From Symbiodinium sp. CCMP2592 (Eukaryota > Sar > Dinophyceae > Suessiales > Symbiodiniaceae), in the NCBI GenBank assembly GCA_905221615.1, contig CAJNDT010003179.1, positions 572,311 to 636,310 on the forward strand: 64,000 bases of DNA, read 5' to 3'. Positions 53,901 to 62,351 of the stretch are shown one piece after another. The translations under genes were made by a program, and so were the position numbers. The notes beneath the pieces are model-generated. The model had not been told where the DNA came from, did no database searches, and saw nothing but the letters and a program-made list of their open reading frames with translations. Position 1 is the first letter of the stretch; every line of letters starts with the position of its first letter.

Positions 53901-54339
53901 GGAGCCCAAAACCCCGATTCTACTCATTCAGGCCCCTATATTGCACCATTATTCCTGAGGGCCCAAAGCCTTATTCTACTTCGGAAGGCCTCTGTGTTCG
54001 ACTTTCAACGAGCCCCAAACCCAATTCTGATTTATTAGGATTAGCTTATACTACCTTAGGAAGGTGTTTAGGGTTTAGGGCGAGAAGGCCCGCTGTTGAG
54101 GAGTGTACGCTGGCACACAATCCAAGCCCATGCTGAAAGGGTATTAGTGTTCTGGTTTAGGGTTTAGGGTTTAGGGGGCCTAACTCATACAGCTCGAGTC
54201 CGCGCTCAAACAAAAAGGGGTTTAGGGTTTGGTTTTGGTTTAGGGTTTAGGGTTAGTTAGGTCCCTACATTATACATGAGGTCCTCCATCCTTCGGCGGC
54301 AACAGCTCCCGCGTGAAAGAGCAGCTTGGAAGATCCCAG
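41948..54339 (+). CDS. Ubiquitin-like domain plus RCC1-like ('DGSVVTWG') repeat protein, about 20 exons
   Basis: Recognised exons: 41948-~42041, 42413-42507, 43155-43241, 43584-43658, 43820-43926, 44609-44702, 45290-45379, 45972-~46013, ~46596-46640, 47186-47236, 48491-48554, 49038-49141, 49777-49847, 50615-50706, 51616-51668, 52095-52153, 52839-52902, 53658-~53724 and 54281-54339. The first two give the ubiquitin-like part (VETLRAKASQALGRSVGKLV, then LADAGVQDGDTITVV). The rest give repeats of the form V-x-x-IQA…AFAAL-x-ADGSVVTWG-x4-GGDSS-x-VQ-x-QL. Examples are FAALRADGSVVTWGADEEGG (45.3 kb) and FAAIRSDGGVVTWG (50.6 kb). Such proteins are abundant in Symbiodiniaceae; RCC1-like repeats form beta-propellers that bind proteins or chromatin, but the role here is unknown. 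One link is missing between 47236 and 48491. A poorer repeat (ADFTAFGLSGFYLWQRG) at 54856-54957 may continue it. Met exon and stop were not found. Confidence 0.82.
43439..43520. repeat. Small inverted repeat in an RCC1-like gene intron
   Basis: ACCTGGACCCTAAAAAACCT then ACC at the left pairs with GGTAGGTTACTTGGGGA at the right. It lies in the intron before exon 43584-43658, about 60 nt from the acceptor. Confidence 0.5.
44494..44586 (+). repeat. Inverted-repeat element, family C, copy 3
   Basis: ACCCATAGGCACCAAAGTAG then TTCCTTTTTGGG at the left, AACTACTATGGGGCCTCTGGG at the right. It ends 22 nt before the acceptor of exon 44609-44702. Confidence 0.9.
46286..46383 (+). repeat. Inverted-repeat element, family C, copy 4
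   Basis: TACCCATAGGCCGCATGGTA then GTTTCTTTCTGGG at the left, AAAAAGGAACTACTATGGGG then CCTGTGGGTA at the right. In the intron before exon ~46596-46640, about 200 nt from its acceptor. Confidence 0.88.
47789..47875 (-). repeat. Inverted-repeat element, family B, reversed
   Basis: AGGGGCCGTCATAATTAGAA then TAGGGTTTTGGGCCCC, later AACGAGGAACCCC: the reverse complement of the usual family B order. Confidence 0.65.
49885..50075. repeat. T-run/TTTAGGG tandem tract
   Basis: Units of GGTTTAGGGCTTATTTTTTT (about 25-30 bp) repeat six or more times with changes, directly after the donor of exon 49777-49847. A hybrid of telomere-type motif and poly-T. Confidence 0.75.
51486..51602. repeat. CCCTAAA/CCCCAAG tract in an intron
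   Basis: Fifteen or so AAACCCTAAACCCCAAGCC-like units, ending 13 nt before the acceptor of exon 51616-51668. Confidence 0.9.
51716..51892 (+). repeat. Two adjacent family B elements, the first truncated
   Basis: The first runs from CAGGCAGCTGAATAACTACC to TAATGGGTCCCCC at 51792. The second begins ATAGGGGCCTGAACAATTAC at 51798 and is complete, ending AAAGCCCCTATA. Confidence 0.75.
52003..52078 (+). repeat. Half family D element
   Basis: GTTTCCAAAAATAGGGGGCC, then AGTAGGATCCTTATTATAAG and GACCCCAAAATAAGG. The right arm is lost. It ends about 16 nt before the acceptor of exon 52095-52153. Confidence 0.7.
52706..52817. repeat. Inverted-repeat element, family A, copy 4
   Basis: GGTAGAAGCCAGAAAGTTGG at the left, TTCCGACTTTCTGGCTTCTA then CTG at the right. 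It ends 21 nt before the acceptor of exon 52839-52902. Confidence 0.92.
53090..53166 (+). repeat. Inverted-repeat element, family C, copy 5
   Basis: ACCCATTGGCTCCATGGTCG then TTCCATTTTGGG at the left, AAAGGAACTACTATGGAGCC then TCTGGGT at the right. Confidence 0.85.
53444..53460. repeat. Poly-G run
   Basis: About seventeen consecutive G, directly before a family B-like element. Confidence 0.95.
53470..53580 (+). repeat. Inverted-repeat element, family B
   Basis: GTGGCCTTAGTAATGACCAA at the left, TATTGCGGCCTCCTGATTAT inside, GTCAAAACCCTATTC and AAGGCCCCTACA at the right. In the intron before exon 53658. Confidence 0.65.
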
Positions 54340-54959
54340 GCCCGGATGCACAAAGGGGGTCCGCCTTAAGGGTTCCTGGGTTCCCTTAAGGGTTCCTATA
54401 AGTGTAGCATAAGCATTCCTATGAGGGCACCATACGGGTTCCTATGAGGGTACCACAAGGGTTCCTAGAAGGGTAGCATAAGGGCTTTCTTTAAGGGGTT
54501 CCTTTAGGGGGAGATGGAGCTCTCTAGGGGTAGTTTAGGGTTACAGAGGTGGAGGGTTCAGGGGTTTAGGTGTTTTTTAGGACCTCGGCTGTGGGGCTTC
54601 GAGTGTGGAGTTTGGGGGTTTGGGGGGTGTAAGGTTTAGGAAGAAACCGGAGAGGTGAGCAAGCCGAGACAGGGTTCAGGGTTTAAATTTGGCGGTGTAA
54701 GGCCCACTGGGTGATTTGGGCCCCGGGTTTGGGTTGCAGGATCTCGAGTTCAATGCGTAGCGTGGCAGGGTTTTGCCTTTTGGATTCAATTTGTACAGCT
54801 TCGGCATTGGCAGTAGACTTAATTGTCTCACTGTAGAGCTGGGGTTTAGAGACCAGGTTGCCAGCTGATTTCACTGCCTTTGGATTGAGCGGCTTTTACC
54901 TCTGGCAGCGTGGATCTTGTTCAGCGAGTTCAATTACCGCGATTTTGTTGCCGGTGCAG

Positions 54960-55055
54960 ATACCCATAGGCCCCATAGTAGTTCCTGTTGGGGGTTCATA
55001 TTTAGACTTCTATATGGAAATTCCAAAAAGGAACTACTTTGGGGCCTATGGATAA
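54960..55055 (+). repeat. Inverted-repeat element, family C, copy 6
   Basis: ATACCCATAGGCCCCATAGT then AGTTCCTGTTGGGG at the left, AAGGAACTACTTTGGGGCCT then ATGGATA at the right. Confidence 0.9.
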
Positions 55056-55280
55056 CCAGTTAGTTGGAGAATGATGATGACGTTGGTGATGTTCTGTTTA
55101 TGACCATTGTCATATCAGCGGCCGGCCCCCGACATTTCACATGCAGAAAGCAAGATAGAAAGTGAGGCCTTGGCGCGATAGCTCTTCAACAACATCGCAT
55201 GCAAGAGGTGTTCACAGGAGTAATTAGGCTCTTATGGCCCCCTAAGGCCTCCCCCAAGCCTCGACCCTCAATCTCCGCAG

Positions 55281-55551
55281 CGACGAAGCTCCCCGGGAGG
55301 CGGATGATGAAGCCGAAACGAGGGCCCGGGCGAAAGCTCGGGAGCTTGCTCGAGCCAAGGCCAAAGCCCGGGCCAAAGCGCGAGCCCGAGCTCGGCCCGC
55401 CATTGCGAAAGCCCAAGCCCAGCGCAAGGCCCAGGCGAAAGCCAAGGCCAAGGCCAAGGCGAAGCCCAAAGCGAAGGCCAAGGCTAAAGCAAAGGCCAAA
55501 GCGAAGGCCAAAGCAAAGGCGAAGGTCTTGAAGAAACCGTCCCAGAAGTAG
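55281..55551 (+). CDS. C-terminal exon of a Lys/Ala-rich basic protein
   Basis: After CAG at 55280 (or GGGAG|G at 55299) the frame reads an acidic lead (DEAPREADDEAETRARAK) and then about 60 residues dominated by alternating Lys-Ala and Arg-Ala, ending VLKKPSQK and TAG at 55549-55551. Such tails bind nucleic acid and occur at the ends of many dinoflagellate nuclear proteins. Two other frames are also open, but they give Arg/Pro-rich or Gly/Leu-rich text typical of a GC-rich repeat read off-frame. Which gene owns the exon is unknown. It could end the RCC1-like gene, but no junction could be fixed. Confidence 0.5.
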
Positions 55552-56228
55552 CCTAGTCTGGAGTTGTTGCTGCAATGACTCGCTCTTGCAAATGTTAGGT
55601 TTGTGCGCCGAAATTGCCGCACAAACTCATGCTGCTCCTGTACAGCATCGGCCCACTGTTCCATTGCCTGCAGCCAGTCATGCGGCAGTCACCTGCTAGA
55701 TGTCAACAGCGACATGATAGAGCGGTATGGGCGCATTGATGGCAACTTGCTTTTGTGGAGATTATTTGTGCGTACTTGCATGGCTGGCGGTAGTGCATTT
55801 GGCCCAATGCTGTGTGGGCCTGGGCTGTGAATTGTTTGCGGTAGTAGGAGTTTCAATGACTACCCAGGCAGTTCAAGCGCTGCAGCCGACCTTTCGACCT
55901 TTCGCAGAGTCAGAAAGACATGCTTCTAGTGCATAGCTAGAGTTGGCGATGCAAGTCAGCAACCCCTTTTTTCCTGTGGCCATTAGTCATTAAATTTGTT
56001 GATCCTTAGAGCCTTAGGTGTCGGCATCACCAAGCTTGATGCGAAGTTATGGTTCCGGAGACACCCTATAGGCCTCGAGCTTCACGCTATATTCCCTTGT
56101 TCTGGCTCCTCTAGTTTCTGTCCTACAAGGTTTTTTGGTTTCAAACTTGTACTCAAGTAGCTAATTCTGGAGTACACCGTAAACCCTCAGTGCTAACATC
56201 GAGCACGCCGCCCCCCGCGACTTCACAG

Positions 56229-56676
56229 GTGTTGGCGGATGGTCTTTGGTCCATGGCCGTCACCCGCACCCTGCCGAACCCGGTGCTCAAGGTGCAGAGG
56301 GTGCAACTAAATGTTTATGTTTAGGGTGCTTGATTTATAGACGACGGGTTCAAGGGTTCAGGTGCAAACAACGTTAGGCTGAAGCTTCAGGAAGACCCCA
56401 ATCGCAAGTGTTTGTTTGCCTATAGATGACATGACAGCACTGCCAGAAAGGTTTGAGCTCAAACAGGCCCGGTTCCGTAACAGAGACTTGTTTAAATATG
56501 CAGATTGCTGCGCCCTGTGTTGGTAGCATCCAAGAAGGGGTCATTGAGATGTTTGTGATGTGCAGCTATATCTTCATGGACCAACGTGAAGATGAGAGCT
56601 CCACGAGTAGATGGTTGGTCATCACCGTCACCACCGCCCACAGCCACTAAAGCCACCCCCAGCACCACCAGCAAAG

Positions 56677-56707
<31 letters not shown>

Positions 56708-58391
56708 CATCGCTGCTCGTATCATCATGATGATGAGGATGATGATGGTGATCATGGTGATCATGATCGTTATTATCATCACCAACATCATCACCATCAT
56801 CATCATAATCGTCGTCTTCATCTGATTTGAGCGAAGAGCATCACCGGCAGCATCGTCAAAAGCAGCGCATCGTCCTTCACGTAAAACCCGAAAGCATGAG
56901 CCCGCAAGGGCCCGAAACACTACACCCCAACACCCTGAAGTCCTAAAGCCCTAAGGACCCCCAGTGTAAGTGTCAAACCGAACCCTTCACTCCTGAACCT
57001 TAAAAACAATCCTAACCGCGCGTGCCGCCAAGCAACAAAGAAGTCCTGCATGCTCCGAAATTAGGGGTACCTTACACTTTGAGGCCCTTATAATAAGGAT
57101 CCAACTATTTAGGGTACTACAGTGAACCCCAGAAAGTTGGGACGTGGGTTTAGGAGGATTCGTGCTAGGATCCCTTATGCTTTACCTTAAGGGCATGAGG
57201 AGAGTCATGTTCCAACTTTCTGGCTTCTACTATATATTCGGGTCCCCTAGTTCCGGAAACTCCCACACCTTTGTGAAGGCCTTAGTTGGGAGGATGAAGG
57301 AAAGACTCGCTGAGTGCCCGGCCAGCGACTTCACAGCTCACAACACGCGCCTGGGACAAGAGGAGGAAGAAGGAAGGCTATTGGGATTTTCCCATAGGCC
57401 CCATAGTAGTTCCTTTTTGGGGTTCATATTTAGAATTCTATATGGAAAGCCCAAAAAGGAACTACGTTGGGGCCTATGGGTTAGTGGTTTGAGAGTTTGA
57501 GGCTTAGGCCTCTAGAACATAGGGTCTAACCCCAGGCACGAGAGCTCAGGTGTAGTGAGCCTTGGAAAGTTACGGCTCCTGCCGTCTTTGAAAATGTCTT
57601 CGCAGAAACTAACTTCCCGTCAAAATTCCCGCATGCGATGGCCCAGGTACTCCATGATCTACTCGATCGCGATGTTGCAGGCTCATCGATTTGGGCTGTG
57701 GGCTCGTGATTTCCAGCTGCTGGCAGGTGAAAACCCTGCACTGTCCCACGACCCACGCCACACCACACTCCATGGAGCCCCCAAAAACCCCTGAGGCCTC
57801 GAGGATTATCACGTCTTCATGTCTTCCACCCCTGAGTCCTCGCAGCTCTTCCTCAGCATACCAGCAACTGGACGATGGATGAAACCGCAGGGCAGAGCCT
57901 AGCATCTCGGTCACCCCAGCCACCGCCTGAAGCCCAGCACTGCACCGCATCGCAAGAACCTCATATATAATTCAATCCGCAAGAGCAAGAGCTCTCAAGC
58001 TCTACAACGGACCGGCCGAAAAAGGAGAAGATGCAAACCAGTGCCGCAACGCTTGCGAACTACTGACACTCGCCAACGTAATTCCTTCTCTCGCTAAGCC
58101 ACCTGTATGGCTAGGCTGGGGACCTAGTAACCTGGTATTCCTTCGCGTAGACAGTATCACCAAAGCCAAGAAACTGGATCATACACATAATCTGTATAAT
58201 ACGCGAAGAGTTGTAAAAATAGCACCACCACCAAGACAAGTTTAAGCTACTATGGTTGACCTATGTAAACCCCAAAGTCTAAAACCCGAACCTTTCATCC
58301 CGCACCGAAGGAGACTTGCGCGCACGAGGAGGCGCGTGCGCTGCTGCCAAAGCTGCTGGAAGCGTTGGAGCTCACCGCCCAGCACATGACC
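56229..58391 (+). CDS. Unrecognised split gene, internal part
   Basis: Short frames with the local splice style: 56229-56291 (VLADGLWSMAVTRTLPNPVL then K, GT donor), 57279 to about 57363 (ALVGRMKERLAECPASDFTA then HNTRLGQ, GA donor possible), 57647-57680 (VLHDLLDRDVA, GC donor) and 58311 to about 58400 (ETCAHEEARALLPKLLEALE then LTAQHMTFSG). The first three can be joined in phase 0. The last enters in phase 0 and would need another exon before it. The acceptor at 57278 lies 13 nt after an interrupted family D hairpin. Helical, charged composition; product not recognised. Confidence 0.4.
56660..56830. repeat. CAG/CAT/GAT trinucleotide-rich tract
   Basis: Seven or more CAG units followed by ATGATG/CATCAT text. 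Open in several frames on both strands. Lies in the intron of the preceding gene model. Confidence 0.85.
57053..57265. repeat. Family D element with a family A element inserted in it
   Basis: The family D left part, CTCCGAAATTAGGGGTACC to TATTTAGGGTACTAC, stops at 57120. A whole family A element follows (GTGAACCCCAGAAAGTTGGG … TTCCAACTTTCTGGCTTCTAC, to 57230). Family D then resumes as GGGTCCCCTAGTTCCGGAAA and CTCCCAC. CTAC stands at both sides of the insert and may be the target duplication. Confidence 0.88.
57391..57483 (+). repeat. Inverted-repeat element, family C, copy 7
   Basis: CCCATAGGCCCCATAGTAGT then TCCTTTTTGGGG at the left, AAAAAGGAACTACGTTGGGG then CCTATGGGTTA at the right. Confidence 0.92.
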
Positions 58392-58400
58392 TTCTCCGGG

Positions 58401-60173
58401 GGATTAGGGGATAGCCGAGGGTTTAGGCTTTAGGCTATGACTTTCTCACTGGTGACCGGGGATTCGACTAAGTATGGTTTAGGGTTGAGGGTATATCTTG
58501 TTGGGGTAGTGGGGGGAAGATTACTTCAGTTTCGCGAGCTACTTGCTGTAATGGCTGCCCTGCTGCTCTTCGACATCGCTATTGTAATCTTCATGATCTT
58601 AGCACTGATAATGTGATGACGAGGGCGACGAGGGCGATTTCAATGAAGTTGTTTGGATACCGTCATTGACCCTCGAGGTCCACAGATGGTCGCTATTACG
58701 GCACTTTTGTACTCAGTCGGATTCTGGCGAGTGGTCTCTGCCATTCGTCACCTTGCGCAAATCCGTGAAGCAAGCTGCACTAATGCCGAAGCCTGTAACT
58801 GTGACCGCAGCTCTGATAGTGATTTTGTCGCGTAGTTGAGCTGATGAAGGATAAGATGACAATGGCAATGACGACAATGAGGCTTGTCACGGCTGGCATA
58901 CATGCACCATGTTTGCGAGAGGACCCCCGAGCAAATGTCCGGCTGTCTTTGGGCGCTCGGATGGCTGGATCCTGGGGCAGAGGATTGTCGAGGCCGGATT
59001 TCTATGGCTCAAGTCTTCGGGTTGAATTGGCTTTTTGATCCATTGCCGTGAATCTGATCTCGTCACAGCGGGATTTTGTGTGCGGGATTTTAGATGTATG
59101 CGAGCTGCAGACGCTTCGCATTTCATTCCGGAGTTGGGGGAATAATGTCGGGTATAGGGTCCACGGCTCAGAGGTTTACACCCAAAGATTTATGGCTTTC
59201 TGCAGGGTTCTTTCATGCCAGTCTTTGTGCAGGAGCTCCCACATATAGTAGGAAACCTGCCAGCCGAAAGGAGCCTGCCAGCCCTTACAGAGACCTTCAG
59301 AAAGTGCAGGACCGTGATTTATATGTAGACCCTGACAAGTCGGAATTGTTAGAAGGCCTTACTAATTTGAGGAATCCCCATGTGCTCCGTTTTGTCGGAG
59401 GGGCTGGAGGAGTTGAAAGACTTGGGATCTTAGTATATAGTAATTTCGAAGTGACCAGGGTGCCTTCCCGCAAGAAGGAAAGTAGCAATCTAGTAGAGTA
59501 TACTATCATATACTACAGTAAAGTTTAAATACCATGACAAGTATAGCAGAATAGCGTATTAATCTACTATTAGGGCTTGTCAAAAAAGGCAGGGCGGTTG
59601 AAGCCGGGACCAGAGGTCTGCAACGGGAACTGTTGCGGAATTTGCAAGCCAAATCTTCGTTCACAGATTTATGGTTCATGGTTTACTTCACAATCTGTGT
59701 TTACTCGTAGCCGGAAGGAGAAACCAATTTGAAAGTTGGCTCACGTCCTCACACAAAAGATCTTCCCCTGTCATCTTGCACGTTTCTATGATGTCTGTTA
59801 CAAGAAGATGTCTCTATGCTGGTGTAAGGTGTTTCCAGTATCCCGTTCATGCAGGACAAGCAGGCTTCCTCCATCTTGGTTCAAAGCTTGAAAGCACATG
59901 GAAAGAAGGGCAACGGACGAGTCCCTTGCGAAATATCTTCTTGGCCTGAAGCTGGGTTCTTGTCAAGGAATCTGAATTGGATTAGAACAACGTGTAACTC
60001 AAATTGAGGTCCTTAGCAAGAAGCCCAAGAAGTGTTTCCGGGCAGGTACTTTGAAAGCGGTGCGGAACGAGGCTGGGAGTGAGTTTCCACCGCATGCCAG
60101 TCAGAAAGAGATGAGCCCTGAACACATAAACCTACAGCTATAAGCCTCGTCTCCCTTTCAATCTTTTGCCGGA
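58401..60173. other. Unassigned stretch
   Basis: Contains frames at 58653-58835, 59094-59528 and 59671-59949 with ordinary composition but no motif or splice chain. No inverted-repeat family member was noticed. Confidence 0.35.
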
Positions 60174-60311
60174 ATGCCCCCGAAAAAGCTGCCGAAGTCA
60201 GAACCCAAGCGCGAACAACCGCAGATCGCGTTCGGACTGGCGGAGATGAAGATGAAGGAGCTGCCTCTGGGATACTCAAGACTTAGACTTCGCATGACTT
60301 CGCCGGTTTGA
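60174..60311 (+). CDS. Possible first exon, Lys/Pro-rich N-terminus
   Basis: ATG at 60174 starts MPPKKLPKSEPKREQPQIAF then GLAEMKMKELPLG and stays open to TGA at 60309-60311. The basic, Pro-rich beginning is typical of an N-terminal exon. A splice donor before the stop is expected, but none is clearly best. It could be the start of a gene between here and the UDP-sugar pyrophosphorylase exons. Confidence 0.33.
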   Translation: MPPKKLPKSEPKREQPQIAFGLAEMKMKELPLGYSRLRLRMTSPV

Positions 60312-61522
60312 GTTTAAACCTTAAGCGCTAAACAGTTTGAATCATAATCCTAAACGCTATGCTATTAGGGTAAGACTTCTGATTGGGATTGCTTTGGAGT
60401 AACGAAGATCCGAGGTTTCACATCGGACGCTCCAGGACATCAAGCATCATGTAGGGCATGTCTCCTTGCTTCAACTTTCGGCACAGGCCACTGTGAGGTC
60501 TGCGCCTGGATTGACTCACTACGATTTACTGCGACGTTCGACTCCGCCTATTTGCATCTAAATTAGGAATGAGGCGAGGGCAGGCAGTGGAGGCGGCTTC
60601 TTCAAAGAGCACGGCTATACTAGTAAGTAGCACTTTCCTGCCCTAAACTGACGTCAACGGATTCATTCATTATGGCTCCCCTTCAAAAGGGCTGGCATGA
60701 ATGCCGAGGTCTGAAGCCCTGTGGGGGTTTGCTGCCCTGCAGTTCAAAGACGAGGAGAGGTGCCTAAGGTGGCTTTACAGGATTGTTGCTTAGCCTGTGA
60801 GGTTGATGGCACTGACTTGACATTGCAAACGCGGTTCTACTAGATTCACCCGGCCCCCAAAGCAAACCAACCTTGCCCTACATCACAACATCTCTCAGCC
60901 ATTCGACGAAGCATCTCACAATGCAACGCATGTCTGAACTCGCTACGCCCGGTGGTCAAACTGGCTCAAGCTGTTGCATGCGGTCGCGCCTTGCGCGTTT
61001 GCCACGGCGTCTGGTGGCTCAGCACGTGCTGAGCTTACACCGTGCTCAGTCCTTGCACGGTCCAAGATCTAGGACTTCAGTTCCTTGCTAAGCAGTGCTA
61101 GGGCAAGGGTCACGAGGTTTGCTTGTGGGATTTTTTCTCGCACCACCCTACGATCTACTTTGCTGCCTAGCATCACGAGCTTTGTTCCTGCTTGTGATTG
61201 TGCCGGTAAGGGCTGAACCAGTGGATTGGTTTATACGGAACAGCCGACCCTACCCGAGCAATCTCTTGCAGACGAGATGATTTCGATTGCTAGTGGGTTA
61301 TACCAGTGTTATACACGTAGGTTCTCAGATGTTCTGTGCACGTACACAACAGCTGAGTGGCTTTGTTGTTATGTGTCGTCCTTTACCAACATTAAAAACC
61401 CAGCACCCGACCGGAAATGCCTCTAACTGTCGAGTTATGTAGAGTTCATGCAGACGAAGTTTCCGATGTCCTGCGCCCCCTTCTGTATGGAGTAACCCTA
61501 AACCCTAAACCGGACGCCGGAG

Positions 61523-61598
61523 GCTCGGTGGCTCCCGACCATGACAGCCATGGAGCTGTTCTCCGAGACGCAGCTCTCCGAGCCGCCCTTCAGCCAGG
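61523..61598 (+). CDS. Possible exon upstream of the UDP-sugar pyrophosphorylase gene
   Basis: GGAG|G opens a frame ARWLPTMTAMELFSETQLSE then PPFSQ, closing at CAG|GC. A second frame (SVAPDHDSHGAVLRDAALRA) is equally open. The exon could carry the start codon of the downstream gene (ATG at 61541), but no junction to exon 62352 was verified. Confidence 0.28.
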
Positions 61599-61655
61599 CC
61601 CGTGGAGTCAGCGGGGTTGCCCTTCGCTGTTGCGAAAGATATGCACTGGACGTAG

Positions 61656-61738
61656 TAATTGGGGTAATAAATAGGGTAACTATAATTATAATTACAAATA
61701 ACCCCAATTAGGGTACTTATAACCTTACTTGCTGGCTT
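61656..61738 (+). repeat. Partial family F element
   Basis: GGGGTAATAAATAGGGTAAC, ATAACCCCAATTAGGGTACT and CTTATAACCTTACTTGCTGG. The centre and right part match family F; the outer arms are lost. Confidence 0.65.
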
Positions 61739-62103
61739 TGCAACGGGTAGGGGGACCTTGTCCCCAAACCGTGCAACGGGTTGGAGAAGGGTTGGCTGAA
61801 TGTGACGTGCAGCCGAGCGATTTCGTAAGGCGGTCTCGACAGAATGGAGGTGCTGTTACTAGTTACTGCTAGCTGAAGACCGTCAAAGGGCTGTTTCAGT
61901 TCCGCCCTGTATGCGGAGAGACAATGGCCCAAACAGGTTCCGAACGCGGGATGGCTTGAACATATGTGTTTCGTGATTTCTGGGTGCAGGATGAATCTGC
62001 AGTGTTTTTTGTGTTGGGTCGTGGTACTTGGCAAAGATAGACAGCCCAGAAGGGTTTCGCCGATTGGTCCGGTCGATGGCTGTATGTCATAACACATATT
62101 CGT

Positions 62104-62104
<1 letters not shown>

Positions 62105-62165
<61 letters not shown>
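62105..62165. repeat. (CA)n microsatellite
   Basis: About 28 CA units. Source of spurious Thr-His and Val-Cys frames on the two strands. Confidence 0.97.
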
Positions 62166-62170
<5 letters not shown>

Positions 62171-62351
62171 TCGAGGAAATGTATCGGCGAAGGCTTTCAC
62201 ATCCCAGCCTGCCGAAACGCGTGCACATGTGTGGTGGGTTCCTTCTGCGACTGGAATCCGTATCTTGATCCCCATGTCCTCGGTCCACCTCCCGAAACCC
62301 CTGGTCCTAGTAGACTTTAAACAGAGCAAAGATCGAGAGCACTGAGCCGAG

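Noticed and set aside
55199-55531. Arg/Pro-rich 110-codon frame over the basic exon
   Set aside because: It is the off-frame reading of the Lys-Ala exon, which has the more natural composition, stop position and splice context.
58996-59008. Another spliced-leader-like TATGGCTCAAG
   Set aside because: Only 10-11 bases match and no gene start follows.
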